Shown here: piece by piece, positions 1 through 6,267 of the stretch
How positions within the stretch are numbered: position 1 is the stretch's first letter
Layout: every line of letters begins with the position of its first letter
From: Candidatus Saccharimonadota bacterium
GTDB taxonomy: Bacteria; Patescibacteriota; Saccharimonadia; Saccharimonadales; Saccharimonadaceae
Length of the DNA stretch: 6,713 nt
Assembly (NCBI GenBank): GCA_002861585.1
Contig: PJQJ01000025.1
Span: 7,299-14,011 of the forward strand
Reading direction: 5' to 3'
Notes under the pieces: generated by a model
The model's database searches: none
Told to the model about the DNA's origin: nothing
Seen by the model: only the letters and a program-made list of their open reading frames with translations
Position numbers and translations under genes: made by a program

Positions 1-12
1 GATAGCTTCTTT

Positions 13-18
13 TATAAT
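13..18 (+). promoter_or_regulatory. -10 box of the EEP-family gene
   Basis: A perfect TATAAT lies 12 bases before the ATG at 31 and only 3 bases before the ATG at 22. With the usual 6-8 base spacing, transcription would start near 25, leaving a leader of about six bases or none before the ATG at 31. No Shine-Dalgarno sequence fits. The -35 region would fall at or beyond the window edge and cannot be judged. Confidence 0.5.
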
Positions 19-30
19 ATTATGTACCTT

Positions 31-888
31 ATGTCTAGGCATACTCATCAATCTGAAATTGGCATAGGTACTTGGAATATAAAGAGCGGCGGCTTTAGCT
101 CATATAACCCATCCCTTCCGGCTCCTGAAAGAGAGCATGCTATTCAGGCCGTGGTCAATCACCTGCATGATAACAACAGAGTTGATACTCTTAGTTTGAC
201 CGATGCACATCGATGGGATCAGATATATGGTGGGAATCAAGGTATTGCGGCGCATCTAGGCTACAAAGAAGCGCATTTTACTCCCCTGGAGGATGATCGT
301 CTCTCTCGGGATTTCGGAGCCGGTATTGGCATCGTATTAGCGACGGATCAGCGTATCGAACAAGCTAAAGAGTTGGACTTAAGCACTCGACAGGGACTAG
401 GCGTCATACTGGATATAGGGTCATATGGCCTTCAAGTTGCGAATGTCTATATGGACGATTTAAGCGAAGAAACGCGCTTAACCCAACTGAGGGCACTACA
501 GTCAGAACTCGAGCCTGACATGCCAACTATTCTTATTGGTGATTTTAATGCCCTACGTCCAACTATGCGTGGTGCATCCATACGAATAAGAACAAAAGAT
601 ATGGCAGTACGTTCGCTTGCTCATACTCTTTCAGCCCATAAACCACTCGGCATGACAGTAAGAGGAATGAACCAACGGCAGGCTGTACCTCTGATAGAGT
701 CATTTGGGTTCAAAGATGCTGATTCAGCACAAAAGAGACCGACTGCTCCAGCTCGGCTACCTATATTTGGGGTAGACTACATCTTTCATAATGAAAAAGT
801 GGCCGTAGATGAGGTCACGACTGTGCCTATAAAGTACGAGTCGGATCACTTACCTCTTATCGCACGGGCTCGAGTCATCAATACCTAA
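31..888 (+). CDS. Endonuclease/exonuclease/phosphatase (EEP) family hydrolase
   Basis: A metal-dependent phosphoesterase of the DNase I/exonuclease III/sphingomyelinase fold; the substrate cannot be read from sequence. Counting from the ATG at 31 (285 aa), the family landmarks appear in order: GTWN with metal-site Asn16; an LTDAHRWD segment where most members have a metal-binding Glu; VYMDD with Tyr140; ILIGDFNAL with Asp171 and Asn173; GVDYIF with Asp249; and the C-terminal SDHLPL with catalytic His273. There is no signal peptide or membrane segment, so it is probably cytoplasmic. The length is normal for a stand-alone EEP domain. I chose ATG 31 because the TATAAT at 13-18 would start transcription after the alternative ATG at 22, which would add only three residues. 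The next gene begins 37 bases downstream with its own promoter-like sequence. It could be a nuclease, a phosphoinositide-type phosphatase or a phosphodiesterase. Confidence 0.85.
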   Translation: MSRHTHQSEIGIGTWNIKSGGFSSYNPSLPAPEREHAIQAVVNHLHDNNRVDTLSLTDAHRWDQIYGGNQGIAAHLGYKEAHFTPLEDDRLSRDFGAGIGIVLATDQRIEQAKELDLSTRQGLGVILDIGSYGLQVANVYMDDLSEETRLTQLRALQSELEPDMPTILIGDFNALRPTMRGASIRIRTKDMAVRSLAHTLSAHKPLGMTVRGMNQRQAVPLIESFGFKDADSAQKRPTAPARLPIFGVDYIFHNEKVAVDEVTTVPIKYESDHLPLIARARVINT

Positions 889-890
889 GT

Positions 891-919
891 TGGACAGTTT
901 GTATTTTTTATTATATTGT
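891..919 (+). promoter_or_regulatory. Promoter of the hypothetical gene at 926, probably leaderless
   Basis: TGGACA at 891-896 matches the -35 consensus at five of six bases. It is followed after 17 bases by TATTGT (914-919), or after 15 bases by the better TATATT (912-917). Either places the transcription start at or within a few bases of the ATG at 926. No purine-rich ribosome binding site is present in the T-rich stretch between the genes. Confidence 0.45.
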
Positions 920-925
920 TAGCTT

Positions 926-1966
926 ATGACAGGTGAAAACCCACCCAGTGAAGAGAGACCTGAATTCTGCGGTCCTTTTGGTCGTGATGAAGAGATTACA
1001 GAGCTATTTCATCGATTAGCTAATAGAGCAACTGATGAAGCTTTTACAGCACTCTTTGAGGGCGATGATACCAACAAGGTGGCATCAGCGCTACTTAATA
1101 ATGGTTCATTACTACACTCACTAGGTTATAAAGCGCATGCAGAAGAGCTTATTGCTATGTTCGAAGATATGCGCCTAAAAGAGTCGCAAGAAACAGCAGG
1201 TTTATTTTCCAAATACCGTCTCCTGCGGCTCGAGCAGCTTATCTCGTTAGGTCGAGACCCATCTGATCCGCTTATACAAGGAATTGTTACCGAGCAAGAG
1301 AGCAGCGAGTTTCAAAACGGTGTAACTTCTGCGGATATATACTTTAGGCTAGCTGAACAAGGTGACGCTACTTCTTTCGCAAAATGGTTTCACGTTCAAT
1401 CTGAAATATTTCAAACTGCGACAGATCAAGAAAGTGAATTTAGTCCCTTTCCTGTGTTTCCGTACATTGATCAGTTTCGCGCTCTTATAGCCGATATACT
1501 AAATCGAGCACATTACTGGATTGATGAAGAAAGGACAACACCTCCCGAAGCTGATACAGAAATGCTTAAGGGCTTAATAGACGCTATTGACATAGAATTC
1601 AACAATTCTTCACGTAAGGCTCTTTTTGCCGAGAGAATGCAGCTAATTGTAAAACATATAAGTAGACACCCGATGCCAGACGTATCAATACCCACACAAA
1701 CACTGTATATCAGAATGCTTGAAGAAGGTGCCGAATCATCTCACGATCGTATTGGTGAACGCGTAACTGAATCGCGTTTACACAAACGACTTATTCTAGA
1801 GTTAGCACAACTGATTATCGATGACTCATTAGCGCCTCGTATCGATAAAATTTTTACATCATGGGTGCAATCTGGGCTTTTAGACGAACGAGATCTTCAA
1901 AAGATCAGTACCTGGAAGACCGAAGCAATACAAGCAATTGAGCGACAAAAGAATCCACGAAAGTAG
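926..1966 (+). CDS. Hypothetical protein, helical and soluble, 346 aa
   Basis: I do not recognise this protein. It is a sound gene: a long open frame with ordinary AT-leaning codon use (8 of the first 30 codons end in G or C), starting at the first ATG after a promoter-like sequence. The protein is acidic, with no signal peptide or membrane segment, and reads as a run of amphipathic helices with many Glu, Leu, Ala and Gln. One Cys sits near the start (residue 15). The helix-loop pattern could suit an alpha-solenoid or TPR-like scaffold, but no clean repeat register is visible, so that is only a guess. It follows the EEP gene in the same direction with a 37-base gap, so partial co-transcription is possible. 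It is followed by a convergent spacer. No catalytic motif was found. Confidence 0.8.
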   Translation: MTGENPPSEERPEFCGPFGRDEEITELFHRLANRATDEAFTALFEGDDTNKVASALLNNGSLLHSLGYKAHAEELIAMFEDMRLKESQETAGLFSKYRLLRLEQLISLGRDPSDPLIQGIVTEQESSEFQNGVTSADIYFRLAEQGDATSFAKWFHVQSEIFQTATDQESEFSPFPVFPYIDQFRALIADILNRAHYWIDEERTTPPEADTEMLKGLIDAIDIEFNNSSRKALFAERMQLIVKHISRHPMPDVSIPTQTLYIRMLEEGAESSHDRIGERVTESRLHKRLILELAQLIIDDSLAPRIDKIFTSWVQSGLLDERDLQKISTWKTEAIQAIERQKNPRK

Positions 1967-2003
1967 CGCCGTAAGCGCAAAAATTAGATGGACTTGATTT
2001 ATT

Positions 2004-2057
2004 TTTTCAGTGCGTCATATATAAGATATTCCTAATGGCTTATTGATGCAGTGAAAA
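2004..2057. repeat. Imperfect inverted repeat between convergent genes
   Basis: TTTTCAGTGCGTCA (2004-2017) pairs with TGATGCAGTGAAAA (2044-2057) over 14 positions, with one G-G mismatch and one G-T wobble on the plus strand. Within the 26-base loop, ATAAG and CTTAT could add a second short stem. It sits between two convergent genes, where a shared terminator is expected. However, the stem has T at its 5' end and A at its 3' end, the reverse of a classical intrinsic terminator, so its role is uncertain. Confidence 0.45.
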
Positions 2058-2060
2058 TTA

Positions 2061-2744
2061 TTACATACTCGCCCTATTGGTCGCATTAACACCTTTGCCC
2101 CTAAGTTCAAACTTCTTAAGCGTCGTTCTCACGATTAGCACCCAAACCAAGCTTATGCACCAGCCACCTATAACATCAGATGGATAATGCACGCCTAAAT
2201 AGACTCGTGACGTCCCGATCAGCACAACATAAATGGAGCCAATTATTAAGGCGAGGTACCGCCATTTCGTTCGCCATAGGAGAATAATTACTGAAAGAGC
2301 TAACGCGCTACTACCCATGGCATGACCACTTGGAAATGAATAAGCCTTTTCGAATATAATGGGTGTCCATAAATCTGGTCGCACACGTTGAAAGCTCAGT
2401 TTTAATATCATATTAATCAAGCCTGCTCCACCAACGCTAAAAAGGACCGCCAACGCTGATCTCTTATGCCCATTCAAGAATAAGGCACCGATTAAGAGAG
2501 CTCCTGCCAGTATGATGAACAGTGTACCTCCTAGCTCTGTAATAAATAAAAAAAGCGCGTCGAGCTGAGGATTACTGATTGAACGCAGAGATTGTAGAAT
2601 CGCAATATCTACTGCTATCGGTTCACGCTCTAGTACTTCCTCACTTAGCTTGCTAAAAATGATGATAGGTACCCAAAACAATATGCCTAGAAGAAGGAGT
2701 CGTTTAGTACGAGGCAAAGATAACTGTTTTTTAATAAAGTGCAT
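2061..2744 (-). CDS. PAP2-family membrane lipid phosphatase
   Basis: An integral membrane phosphatase of the type 2 phosphatidic acid phosphatase family, which removes phosphate from lipid phosphates such as phosphatidic acid, phosphatidylglycerophosphate or undecaprenyl diphosphate. All three signature motifs are intact: K115-x6-R122-P123; PSGH with catalytic His141; and S179-R180-x5-H186-x3-D190, with nucleophile His186. About six hydrophobic segments are visible (roughly 16-32, 63-88, 96-112, 145-157, 163-180, 192-206), typical for the family; 227 aa is a normal length. The ATG lies only three bases after the sortase stop codon with no strong ribosome binding site, so translation is probably coupled to the sortase in one operon. 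Regeneration of undecaprenyl phosphate for the envelope is an inference from context; the exact lipid cannot be told from sequence. Confidence 0.9.
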   Translation of the reverse strand: MHFIKKQLSLPRTKRLLLLGILFWVPIIIFSKLSEEVLEREPIAVDIAILQSLRSISNPQLDALFLFITELGGTLFIILAGALLIGALFLNGHKRSALAVLFSVGGAGLINMILKLSFQRVRPDLWTPIIFEKAYSFPSGHAMGSSALALSVIILLWRTKWRYLALIIGSIYVVLIGTSRVYLGVHYPSDVIGGWCISLVWVLIVRTTLKKFELRGKGVNATNRASM

Positions 2745-2747
2745 TCT

Positions 2748-3557
2748 CTATGATGTCTCTTTTAAAGTAGCAAAGACAACAGTATTCTTTTGGTACTTCC
2801 CTTCGGTTTCAGAAAATGCACCTCCACACGTGATTAATCTTAGCTCTGCTCGATTTTCGTTAGAGAGATAGACTGTTTCTGCAGGAAAATTATCCTGTTC
2901 GTATTGCTTGACAGCATCTACTGTGAATACAGCTTGTCTGCCATCTTCCCTTTGGACATAAATCTCATCACCCGGGTTTAGCTGCTCAATTTTATAAAAA
3001 ACTGATGCACCATCAATTGAATCGACATGCCCGATAATAACTGAAGCACCGGCCTGACCCGGTGTTGGTGAAGATTTATACCATGCAGCAAAATTGTAAA
3101 AATCACCACTTGGTACCTCAATCTGTCCGTCCTGATCTTTACCCACATGAAGCATATCCGATGAAACGTCGGCGGCAGGAATAGATAATGAAACAGGCGG
3201 CGAAAACGGGAGAGCGACAGAGGGCGCCTTAGTGATAGGACCACTGGTATTGATTGTTCCTTTATCTTGGAAGGTAACAGATGGTGCACTCTGCTGTTGT
3301 ACGATCCCCAGCGCCAGGAGAGCTAGCCCACCAACTATCAACGAGTTGATGACCCATGTATACCGTTGTTCTTTTTTCGATGATATGACTGCGCTTAACT
3401 TACTGCTCGGTATCGCACTCTTACTTCTCCCTGATTCACCTGAGCGCAGGCGCTCAACCAGAGACCACCCTCCAATAAAGCCGACGGCCGACGCAAACAC
3501 CAGGCTGTTAAAGCCTGGTTGTTTGCGAGAACGGTGTCCTTCCTTACCTTGTGACAT
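2748..3557 (-). CDS. Membrane-anchored sortase (class D/E/F-like)
   Basis: A cysteine transpeptidase that cleaves sorting signals of exported proteins and joins them to the envelope. The C-terminal catalytic domain (about 120-265) has IIGHVDS with catalytic His177 and LRLITCGGAF with catalytic Cys244; the GGAF...YxxN pattern resembles class E/F enzymes. The position where the catalytic Arg is usually found after the Cys reads YQKN (255-258), with no Arg. A strong membrane segment spans about 66-86. An earlier hydrophobic stretch (16-34), if it also crossed the membrane, would put the enzyme on the wrong side, so it may be peripheral. The gene starts 19 bases after the stop of the CHRD-like surface-protein gene and ends three bases before PAP2, so the three form an operon. 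No Shine-Dalgarno sequence is seen before the ATG. A likely partner is the anchored protein just upstream. Confidence 0.85.
   Translation of the reverse strand: MSQGKEGHRSRKQPGFNSLVFASAVGFIGGWSLVERLRSGESGRSKSAIPSSKLSAVISSKKEQRYTWVINSLIVGGLALLALGIVQQQSAPSVTFQDKGTINTSGPITKAPSVALPFSPPVSLSIPAADVSSDMLHVGKDQDGQIEVPSGDFYNFAAWYKSSPTPGQAGASVIIGHVDSIDGASVFYKIEQLNPGDEIYVQREDGRQAVFTVDAVKQYEQDNFPAETVYLSNENRAELRLITCGGAFSETEGKYQKNTVVFATLKETS
3500..3518 (-). promoter_or_regulatory. Hairpin inside the 5' end of the sortase gene
   Basis: A perfect 7-bp stem, CCAGGCT paired with AGCCTGG around a five-base loop, lies about 40-60 bases into the sortase coding sequence. In the transcript it is followed by a U/G-rich TGTTTG. 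It could slow or partly stop transcription so that the upstream surface-protein gene is expressed more than the sortase. It may equally be chance pairing in coding sequence. Confidence 0.3.
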
Positions 3558-3576
3558 ACGCTACAACATAGCCACT

Positions 3577-4335
3577 CTATAAGTGAATAGCTTTTTTACG
3601 AACAACAACAAGGGCACCGGCTGCAACTAGGGCAGTTGCACCCAGAGCAATAGTGGCCGAGGATTCAATACCAGCTGTTGCACCGCCACCGGTATTAACA
3701 CCGCCGGCAGGGGTCGAGCTAAGGGTTCCACAAGCTGCTGGAGCAGTTGCTTCAAAAGGTAAGTCTTTGCTTACCGTACTACGTGGATGACCGTCGTACT
3801 GATCCGGCTTGTCATATAGCTTAGAGATACCATGCTGCACAACAACAGCGTTAGCTAGATCTTGCGCATTAACACCCGATGGAAGGGTAAATGTTCGAGT
3901 ATACGTTACATTACCTTTTGCGTCGGCTTTTGGATAACGGTCAGCTGCGAGAGCACTATCCGTGCCGGTACTCCCTTGGGTGGTAAGTGATACCTTAACT
4001 TCCCCGTAAAATGGCTTTCCCTCAACGGTGTTCACAAAACCACTTTTATTAGTATCGGCGTTTGGGCCCGGACAGGTACCTTGACCACCTATACGAATGT
4101 GCTGTCCATGCACAAGGTTAGCTGATGCACCTGTAGTATTAACCTTAACGGTAACCTGCCGACCATTAGTCGTTACAGTGGCAGTACCAGTCGTACCGGA
4201 ACCATTCAGTTCGGTTAAATTAGCCTGATAGGTCTGTCCGTTTGATTGTGCAAGCACTGGGCTTACTGAGGCTGTGGCAATACCAACGATAGCGACGACA
4301 CCGACGATAAGACTTTTAGCATCTACTTTTTTCAT
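3577..4335 (-). CDS. Exported CHRD-like surface protein with EF-hand-like loop and C-terminal anchor
   Basis: A secreted, envelope-attached protein. Residues 1-29 are a signal peptide (basic start, hydrophobic core to about 24, predicted cleavage after VLA29). Residues 36-204 resemble the beta-rich CHRD domain family: an N-terminal strand pattern, HGQHIRIGG (76-84, where relatives usually have a second His-rich step), VVVQHGI (164-170), and an ending PAACGTL. An insertion at 94-105, DTNKSGFVNTVE, matches an EF-hand calcium loop (Asp1, Asn3, Ser5, Gly6, Val8, Glu12). Cys88 and Cys202 could form a disulfide. The C-terminus has a Gly/Thr linker with VNTGGG (213-218), a hydrophobic segment (225-245) and RKK, the layout of a sortase sorting signal but without a canonical LPxTG. 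Its neighbour is a sortase in the same operon. A strong GGAGGG precedes the ATG. The molecular function is unknown. Confidence 0.8.
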   Translation of the reverse strand: MKKVDAKSLIVGVVAIVGIATASVSPVLAQSNGQTYQANLTELNGSGTTGTATVTTNGRQVTVKVNTTGASANLVHGQHIRIGGQGTCPGPNADTNKSGFVNTVEGKPFYGEVKVSLTTQGSTGTDSALAADRYPKADAKGNVTYTRTFTLPSGVNAQDLANAVVVQHGISKLYDKPDQYDGHPRSTVSKDLPFEATAPAACGTLSSTPAGGVNTGGGATAGIESSATIALGATALVAAGALVVVRKKAIHL

Positions 4336-4338
4336 ATA

Positions 4339-4380
4339 CCCTCCGTAATTACTGCTACTTAGCGTGTACTCTTATTTATA
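4339..4380 (-). promoter_or_regulatory. Promoter -10 and strong RBS of the CHRD-like/sortase/PAP2 operon
   Basis: Reading the minus strand, TATAAA (4380-4375) is a good -10 candidate and would start transcription near 4367, giving a leader of about 30 bases. No convincing -35 sequence lies at the right distance. GGAGGG (4344-4339) sits three bases before the ATG. This is the only minus-strand gene in the window with a strong, close Shine-Dalgarno sequence, which fits high expression of the surface protein. Confidence 0.45.
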
Positions 4381-4441
4381 CAGCACGACAAAAGGTTGAT
4401 GATGTAAGAAAGATTACAAAAAGCTGTTTTTACCGTGAGCT

Positions 4442-5509
4442 CTATTGTTGTCGACGTGATGGTGTCACGTCTTTTGGCACATCGATAAACTCTTTCACTC
4501 GATTCTTAAGAGCTCCCTGCAGTCGGCTCTCTAGCTCTGTTAGCCCAATAAGAATACGTGCATAACGCACTTCCTCACCACGTCGCTCGAGTAGCTTTAC
4601 AATATAAAATCCGCTATTTGTCTCAATGACACCTGAGAGCTGATTGACTTGAAGCCGATCAACTGCAGCTACAAGACCCTCTGGATCAGTGGTGTTTTTT
4701 GGAACGAATCCCACATCACCGCCATTGGCTTTCGTCATCGTATCGGTTGACTCAACCTTTGCAATTGCCGCAAAGTCCTCACCGGCCTTTAGGCGCTTCA
4801 AAACTGCTTCTGATTTAGTTCGTGCTTTATCATCAATAGCAAGTGCTACTTTGCGTCGCAGCAACTGATCATATACAAACAATTTATACTCGTTGAATGA
4901 CCAGTCGTAGTAATCTTTGATAACCTTTTCATACTCCTGCACAGTAACTGCCGGTTGACGACTTTTTAGTTGTTGATCGATAAAATCATTTACTTCTTTG
5001 TCGCTCACTCGAATATTGTTCTCGTCGGCAATTTTGTCAACAAAAGCATTCTCCTCAACACGATTAAGGGCAACTCGTTTCTGGTAATCACGTTGACGCT
5101 TTCCATCTTCAGTATTGAAGTTAATCGCACCTTCGCGAGACAGATAATGTAATTCACTTCGCAGTCGCATCAGATAATCGCTATAGCGAACTGTTTCGCC
5201 GTCTATACTTGCAACCGGAACAGGAATCAGCTGAGATAAGCGATAGAAAAATCTGCTTGTATTCTGCACCTGATATAACTGCCACCATCCAAGTAGCAGC
5301 AAGAGGATAATTGCTCCAATGCTAATGATAATAGTGTTGCGCACCAGTGAATACCGGGCGTACTGCATCGGGTACTTATAACGACGTCCGCCTGCAAGCA
5401 CCTGTTCACGATGCTCTGCGACAGTTTCGTTAGTAATACGACCAACAGATTTTGGCTCTTTAGCGCGTCGACTAACGATTCGCTGTAATTTATGCTTCAA
5501 CTTTTTCAT
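4442..5509 (-). CDS. Membrane-anchored PpiC/parvulin-type peptidyl-prolyl isomerase (SurA/PrsA-like foldase)
   Basis: An extracytoplasmic folding factor that isomerises peptide bonds before proline. Layout: a basic cytoplasmic tail of nearly 60 residues, one membrane helix (about 59-76), a helical SurA N-like region (about 98-222) with VASIDGETVRYSDYL at its start, then a parvulin domain (about 230-310) recognisable by LKAGEDFAAIAK, ANGGDVGFVP and SGFYIVKLLERR. The opening ARHILV-type strand of parvulins is missing before the domain, but a similar YARILI follows it at 316-321. There is no lipoprotein Cys; PrsA would be lipid-anchored, so this version uses a membrane helix instead. The start codon lies inside the end of the PH-domain gene (20-base overlap), with GGAG nine bases before the ATG, so translation is coupled. 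Isomerase activity is likely but the chaperone role may dominate. Confidence 0.85.
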   Translation of the reverse strand: MKKLKHKLQRIVSRRAKEPKSVGRITNETVAEHREQVLAGGRRYKYPMQYARYSLVRNTIIISIGAIILLLLLGWWQLYQVQNTSRFFYRLSQLIPVPVASIDGETVRYSDYLMRLRSELHYLSREGAINFNTEDGKRQRDYQKRVALNRVEENAFVDKIADENNIRVSDKEVNDFIDQQLKSRQPAVTVQEYEKVIKDYYDWSFNEYKLFVYDQLLRRKVALAIDDKARTKSEAVLKRLKAGEDFAAIAKVESTDTMTKANGGDVGFVPKNTTDPEGLVAAVDRLQVNQLSGVIETNSGFYIVKLLERRGEEVRYARILIGLTELESRLQGALKNRVKEFIDVPKDVTPSRRQQ

Positions 5510-6011
5510 TAAAATCTACTCCGGCAGATGTGTTGCCTGCCTTCTTTACGATGTCTTGAAGAGTGTTATATATCTTATTAGGATGATGAATTCGATCGAT
5601 TATGAGATCACCGACGTATGTCTGGATGACAATTGTGCCAAATCCAAATATTTCGCCACTGAAACCAGGTACATTATAGCTGATATTCTGAATTTTTGGT
5701 ATCGCCAGGTCCACTACTGATACGCCAAAGAGGCCTGACTGGCTGACTTGCCGTATTCTTTGGTCAGTAATAATAAAGATACTATAGTACCATCCTATCC
5801 ATTGATAAAAGAACAACAGCAAACCAAGAGCTAGTCCACCGAGAGCAATATAGAGCAATGTAAAGCTGTCTGGCTTAATAAGTACCGGAAGCGATGCGAT
5901 CAAAAAAGGGATTAGTAGCGAGTAAAACCCCTTACGAAGAGCAATCGCGTGACGGCGAAAGACAAGAATCACCGTTTCGTCATCGTGTTGACCATCAAAC
6001 TGTTTTTCCAT
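5490..6011 (-). CDS. Two-TM bacterial PH-domain (bPH2) membrane protein
   Basis: A small membrane protein whose C-terminal half is a bacterial pleckstrin-homology-like domain. Two hydrophobic segments (about 27-45 and 51-72) form a hairpin, and the PH domain follows at about 76-157. Its hallmark is the YSIFIITDQRIRQVS strand-turn with the TDQR step, then IPKIQNISYNVPG and IFGFGTIVIQT. The charged N-terminus and the PH domain are both expected in the cytoplasm. The length of 173 aa is normal. The gene is first in an operon with the parvulin foldase, whose start overlaps its last 20 bases, suggesting the two act at the same membrane site; the biochemical role of these domains is not known. A TACAAT -10 box ends 11 bases before the ATG and there is no Shine-Dalgarno sequence, so the transcript may be nearly leaderless. 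Confidence 0.85.
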   Translation of the reverse strand: MEKQFDGQHDDETVILVFRRHAIALRKGFYSLLIPFLIASLPVLIKPDSFTLLYIALGGLALGLLLFFYQWIGWYYSIFIITDQRIRQVSQSGLFGVSVVDLAIPKIQNISYNVPGFSGEIFGFGTIVIQTYVGDLIIDRIHHPNKIYNTLQDIVKKAGNTSAGVDFNEKVEA

Positions 6012-6022
6012 GAGTTGCTACT

Positions 6023-6028
6023 ATTGTA
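6023..6028 (-). promoter_or_regulatory. -10 box of the PH-domain/parvulin operon
   Basis: On the minus strand TACAAT (five of six consensus bases) ends 11 bases before the ATG at 6011, which would leave a leader of about four or five bases. No -35 sequence better than half-matching is present 16-18 bases upstream. A TTTACA further upstream is too distant to pair with it. Confidence 0.4.
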
Positions 6029-6096
6029 GCATCTTAGAGTAATAATGCTTATGTAAATTTAGTGCCATGGACAGGAGGAACGCCTCGCTACTTAAC

Positions 6097-6124
6097 CAAT
6101 AAAATACCGACCATGAGGGTCGGT
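6097..6124 (-). terminator. Intrinsic terminator of tRNA-Arg
   Basis: On the minus strand, ACCGACC (6124-6118) pairs perfectly with GGTCGGT (6112-6106) around a five-base loop, followed directly by ATTTTATT. It lies nine bases downstream of the tRNA 3' CCA end. This is the clearest Rho-independent terminator in the window. Confidence 0.85.
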
Positions 6125-6132
6125 GCTTTATC

Positions 6133-6209
6133 TGGTGCCCTGGGCAGGAGTCGAACCTGCAACCTTATCCTTAGGACGGATCTGCTCTATCCAATTGAGC
6201 TACCAAGGC
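6133..6209 (-). tRNA. tRNA-Arg (anticodon CCT)
   Basis: A full cloverleaf decoding AGG, 77 bases with the CCA encoded in the gene. The seven-base acceptor stem pairs GCCTTGG with CCAGGGC, including one T-G pair. The D arm is GCTC/GAGC. The anticodon stem is GATCC/GGATA around the loop GTCCTAA (T33, anticodon CCT, A37). The variable loop is AGGTT, and the T arm is GCAGG TTCGACT CCTGC. The top pair of the anticodon stem is a G-A mismatch (27-43); the rest is regular. It has its own -10 box and terminator, so it is a single-gene transcript. Confidence 0.95.
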
Positions 6210-6218
6210 ATGTTCACG

Positions 6219-6224
6219 ATTATA
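6219..6224 (-). promoter_or_regulatory. -10 box of tRNA-Arg
   Basis: A perfect TATAAT on the minus strand ends nine bases before the first base of the mature tRNA, so the primary transcript would have a 5' leader of only two or three bases. No good -35 match is found at 16-18 bases. Confidence 0.6.
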
Positions 6225-6267
6225 CCTTATATAGACGCGATTCGCCTGCTGCACTGGATCATTAGCG

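Noticed and set aside
2004..2057. The convergent inverted repeat as a classical intrinsic terminator or a mobile-element end
   Set aside because: The T and A runs are on the wrong sides of the stem for an intrinsic terminator, and there is no target-site duplication or transposase.
2978..3582. Open frames overlapping the sortase gene on both strands
   Set aside because: They lie inside a gene with clear catalytic motifs, have no family features and have no start signals.
4400..4441. A terminator between the parvulin and CHRD-like genes (AAAAA-CAGC-TTTTT on the minus strand)
   Set aside because: The stem is only five A-T pairs and too weak to call.
4970..5445. Short frames on both strands inside the parvulin gene
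   Set aside because: They are shadows of a well-supported gene.
6062..6265. A 67-codon plus-strand open frame
   Set aside because: It runs across the terminator and the tRNA-Arg on the opposite strand, so it is a chance frame.
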